44,372 bases of DNA from JANRKH01 sp964351245 (lineage in GTDB: Bacteria; Pseudomonadota; Alphaproteobacteria; Rickettsiales; Rickettsiaceae). A model generated the notes under the pieces. It was given only the letters and a program-made list of their open reading frames with translations, searched no databases and was not told the DNA's origin. Of the stretch, positions 42,154-44,372 are shown one piece after another. Both the position numbers and the translations under genes were made by a program. Numbering within the stretch: the stretch's first letter is position 1; the number at the start of each line of letters is the position of its first letter. The stretch lies in contig CAYGNF010000005.1 in assembly GCA_964351245.1 (NCBI GenBank), positions 1-44,372 on the forward strand, in the 5' to 3' direction.

Positions 42154-44218
42154 AGACACCCCCCTTCAGGATATTAGAAATATTGGTATCTGCGCTCATA
42201 TTGACGCTGGTAAAACTACTACAACAGAGAGGATATTATACTATACTGGGAAGTCTCATAAAATTGGCGAAGTACACGAAGGTGGCGCTACTATGGATTG
42301 GATGGAACAAGAGCAAGAGAGGGGTATTACAATTACCTCCGCTGCGACAACATGTTTTTGGAATGACAAGAGAATTAATATTATAGATACCCCAGGACAC
42401 GTAGATTTTACGATTGAAGTTGAGAGGTCATTAAGAGTTTTAGATGGCGCAGTAGCTGTTTTTGACGGCGTCGCAGGAGTAGAGCCTCAGTCTGAAACTG
42501 TATGGAGACAAGCTGATAAATATAAAGTGCCTCGTATGTGCTTTGTGAATAAAATGGATAGAATGGGAGCCAATTTCTTCAGATGCGTTAGTATGATAGT
42601 CGATAGACTTGGCGCTAAGCCTTTAGTCACTCAGCTGCCGGTTGGTTTGGAGGATCAGTTCAAGGGTATAATAGATTTAGTTAAAATGAAGTCTATTATT
42701 TGGAAAGATGAGAGTTTAGGAGCTGCTTTTTCTTATGAAGATATACCCGCTGATATGGAAGCCGAAGCTGCAGAATATAGGGCTATGCTTTTAGATCTAG
42801 CAGTAGAATCCGATGACTCAATGATGGAAAAATATCTAAGCGGAGAAGATTTAACTGAGGAAGAGATAATATCATGCATTAGAAAAGGCACTATCACTGG
42901 AATGTTTGTGCCGATTTTATGTGGCAGCGCATTTAAGAATAAAGGAGTCCAGCCTCTTCTTGATGCGGTAGTAAATTACTTGCCATCTCCTTTGGATGTA
43001 GGATCTATCAAAGGCATAGATGCTAAAACAGAGAACGTATGCGAGCGTGAGTGTAACGCCTCTGATCCTTTTTCCGCTCTTGCATTTAAAGTAATGAATG
43101 ACCCATTCGTTGGGACTCTAACTTTTGTGAGAATTTATTCTGGTAAGCTTTCTTCGGGTAGTTCTGTATTAAATACGGTTAAAGATTCGAAAGAAAGAGT
43201 TGGTCGAATACTTTTGATGCATGCAAATGATAGAGAAGATCTAAAATCAGCAAGCGCTGGCTCAATTGTTGCTATCGCAGGCCTTAAAAACACTACTACT
43301 GGAGATACGCTTTCAGATCAGGATAATCCAATTATTTTAGAAAAAATGGAATTTCCAGAGCCAGTAATTGAATTAGCAGTAGAGCCTAAATCTACTCCAG
43401 ACCAAGAAAGAATGTCTCTGGCTTTACAGAAACTTGCGGCTGAAGATCCATCATTTAGAATATCTTCTGATCATGAGACCGGACAAACGGTTATTAAAGG
43501 CATGGGCGAGTTACATCTGGAGATTATAATAGACCGTATGCGCAGAGAATTTAAGGTCGAAGCCAACGTTGGAGCCCCTCAGGTTGCTTACAGAGAGACC
43601 ATTACTAAGAAGACTGAAATTGATTTTACTCATAAAAAACAATCTGGAGGCGCGGGGCAATTCGCAAGAATTAAGTTGATATTTGAGCCATTAGAGCCAG
43701 GATCCGGTTTTATCTTTGAGAGTAAAATAGTCGGAGGAGCAGTGCCTAGAGAATTTATTCCAGGAGTACAGAAAGGGTTGCAAAGCGTGAAAGATACCGG
43801 AATTGTTGCTGGATATCCATTGATTGACTTCAAAGCCACTCTTGTCGATGGAGCATTTCACGATGTAGATTCGAGTGTACTTGCATTTGAGATAGCAGCT
43901 AAAGGTGCTTTTAGAGAAGGGATGCCAAAAGCTGATCCTAAAATCCTGGAGCCTATTATGACTGTAGAAGTTGTCACGCCTGATGAGTATATGGGAGATA
44001 TTATAGGGGATCTTAACAGTAGAAGAGGCCAGATGCAAAATATGGAACCACGTGGGAACGCACAAGTAATTTGTTCTCACGTACCTCTTGCTGAGATGTT
44101 TGGCTATGTTAATACCCTTAGGTCTCTTTCCCAAGGTAGAGCCCAATATTCTATGATGTTTGCCCATTATAGTCAGGTGCCTGCCCATGTTGCAGAGATT
44201 ATTAAAGGCAAGAAGTAA
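42143..44218 (+). CDS. fusA: Elongation factor G
   Basis: GTPase that drives ribosomal translocation. The 691 residues give the normal length and five-domain order. The G domain has AHIDAGKTTTTERILYYTG (G1), RGITITSAA (G2), DTPGHVDFT (G3) and NKMDRMGAN (G4). Domain II, with NDPFVGTLTFVRIYSG, domain III, domain IV (KQSGGAGQFARIKL) and domain V (NSRRGQMQNMEPRGN) follow. It overlaps rpsG by 11 bases, so the two are translationally coupled. Confidence 0.98.
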   Translation: MTSKDTPLQDIRNIGICAHIDAGKTTTTERILYYTGKSHKIGEVHEGGATMDWMEQEQERGITITSAATTCFWNDKRINIIDTPGHVDFTIEVERSLRVLDGAVAVFDGVAGVEPQSETVWRQADKYKVPRMCFVNKMDRMGANFFRCVSMIVDRLGAKPLVTQLPVGLEDQFKGIIDLVKMKSIIWKDESLGAAFSYEDIPADMEAEAAEYRAMLLDLAVESDDSMMEKYLSGEDLTEEEIISCIRKGTITGMFVPILCGSAFKNKGVQPLLDAVVNYLPSPLDVGSIKGIDAKTENVCERECNASDPFSALAFKVMNDPFVGTLTFVRIYSGKLSSGSSVLNTVKDSKERVGRILLMHANDREDLKSASAGSIVAIAGLKNTTTGDTLSDQDNPIILEKMEFPEPVIELAVEPKSTPDQERMSLALQKLAAEDPSFRISSDHETGQTVIKGMGELHLEIIIDRMRREFKVEANVGAPQVAYRETITKKTEIDFTHKKQSGGAGQFARIKLIFEPLEPGSGFIFESKIVGGAVPREFIPGVQKGLQSVKDTGIVAGYPLIDFKATLVDGAFHDVDSSVLAFEIAAKGAFREGMPKADPKILEPIMTVEVVTPDEYMGDIIGDLNSRRGQMQNMEPRGNAQVICSHVPLAEMFGYVNTLRSLSQGRAQYSMMFAHYSQVPAHVAEIIKGKK

Positions 44219-44332
44219 TCTAAAAGCATTATGTATGTATTTAGTCCCTATTGCCTTGAGATATTTAGAGATTTTATTAAAGAATCATCATACCACATTT
44301 TAAAGTTTAACAATTAATAAAGAGTAACAATT

Positions 44333-44372
44333 ATGGCTAAGGATAAATTTGAAAGAAATAAGCCGCACTGTA
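44333..44372 (+). CDS. tuf: Elongation factor Tu, 5' end only
   Basis: The last 40 bases encode MAKDKFERNKPHC, the canonical start of EF-Tu, cut off by the window edge. It follows fusA by 114 bases with AAAGAG as ribosome-binding site. The fusA-tuf adjacency is the ancestral str-operon order; in Rickettsia, as I recall, tuf is separated from fusA, so this arrangement is an argument against that genus. Confidence 0.93.
   Translation, partial: MAKDKFERNKPHC

Noticed and set aside
43691..44188. 165-codon minus-strand ORF inside fusA
   Set aside because: Antisense shadow of EF-G domains IV-V.
1..44372. CRISPR array, insertion sequence, prophage or toxin-antitoxin system
   Set aside because: I looked for regularly spaced repeats, transposase motifs, phage structural genes and paired small toxin/antitoxin ORFs and saw none that could be supported.

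Overview
The window looks like a chromosomal segment of an obligately intracellular alphaproteobacterium of the order Rickettsiales. Supporting signs are the low G+C content, two non-mitochondrial ATP/ADP translocases (Tlc), a virB8-virB9-virB10-virB11-virD4 type IV secretion operon in rickettsial order, the fis-ntrY-ntrX regulatory set, a ChpT-type phosphotransferase and aa3-type cytochrome oxidase genes. Flagellar export genes (fliP, fliO and a damaged fhlX/flhB-like gene) point away from Rickettsia, Anaplasma and Wolbachia and towards a flagellar-gene-bearing lineage such as Midichloriaceae; that placement is inference.

Layout. 1-2.2 kb (minus): start of a sodium/solute symporter-like protein behind a GNAT acetyltransferase. 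2.2-3.3 kb: a 34-bp tandem repeat, then phaB. 3.3-5.3 kb (minus): fhlX(frameshifted)-fliO-fliP-ABC ATPase operon, containing a 10-N gap that appears to be false. 5.35-7.6 kb: pgpA-recN. 7.8-13.2 kb: type IV secretion operon with successive gene overlaps. 13.3-15.9 kb: tRNA-His, tlc, lspA, tRNA-Arg (minus). 16.2-19.6 kb (minus): coxB-coxA-ctaB. 20-24.9 kb: chpT, fumC, acetyl-CoA acetyltransferase, a soluble hybrid histidine kinase and a small acidic protein. 24.9-29.6 kb: a gene-poor stretch, tRNA-Ser, then (minus) prmA, a second tlc and an outer-membrane porin. 29.7-34.0 kb: a secreted coiled-coil protein, then fis-ntrY-ntrX. 34.2-36.5 kb: bioY overlapping a large pentapeptide-repeat lipoprotein gene. 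36.6-40.3 kb: an amidohydrolase relic, an HAD hydrolase, a small ORF, then a DAACS carrier overlapping a TAXI binding protein. 40.5-44.4 kb: tspO and the str operon rpsL-rpsG-fusA-tuf (tuf cut by the window end).

The genes suit a host-dependent energy parasite that still respires: Tlc proteins import nucleotides, the DAACS/TAXI pair and BioY import acids and biotin, FumC and the aa3 oxidase support aerobic metabolism, and PhaA/PhaB could make 3-hydroxybutyryl-CoA for polyhydroxybutyrate. NtrY/NtrX, ChpT and the hybrid kinase are the regulatory core, and the VirB/VirD4 machine is the likely route for effectors.

The least ordinary signals are the bioY-pentapeptide lipoprotein overlap, the DAACS-TAXI overlap, the flagellar operon ending in an ABC ATPase with a decayed export-switch gene at its head, an NtrX without the sigma-54 GAFTGA loop beside an NtrY without a PAS domain, a one-domain VirB9, ribosomal protein S12 with Arg at position 88, and an amidohydrolase relic with no start codon. 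I did not find a CRISPR array, insertion sequence, prophage or clear defence system.
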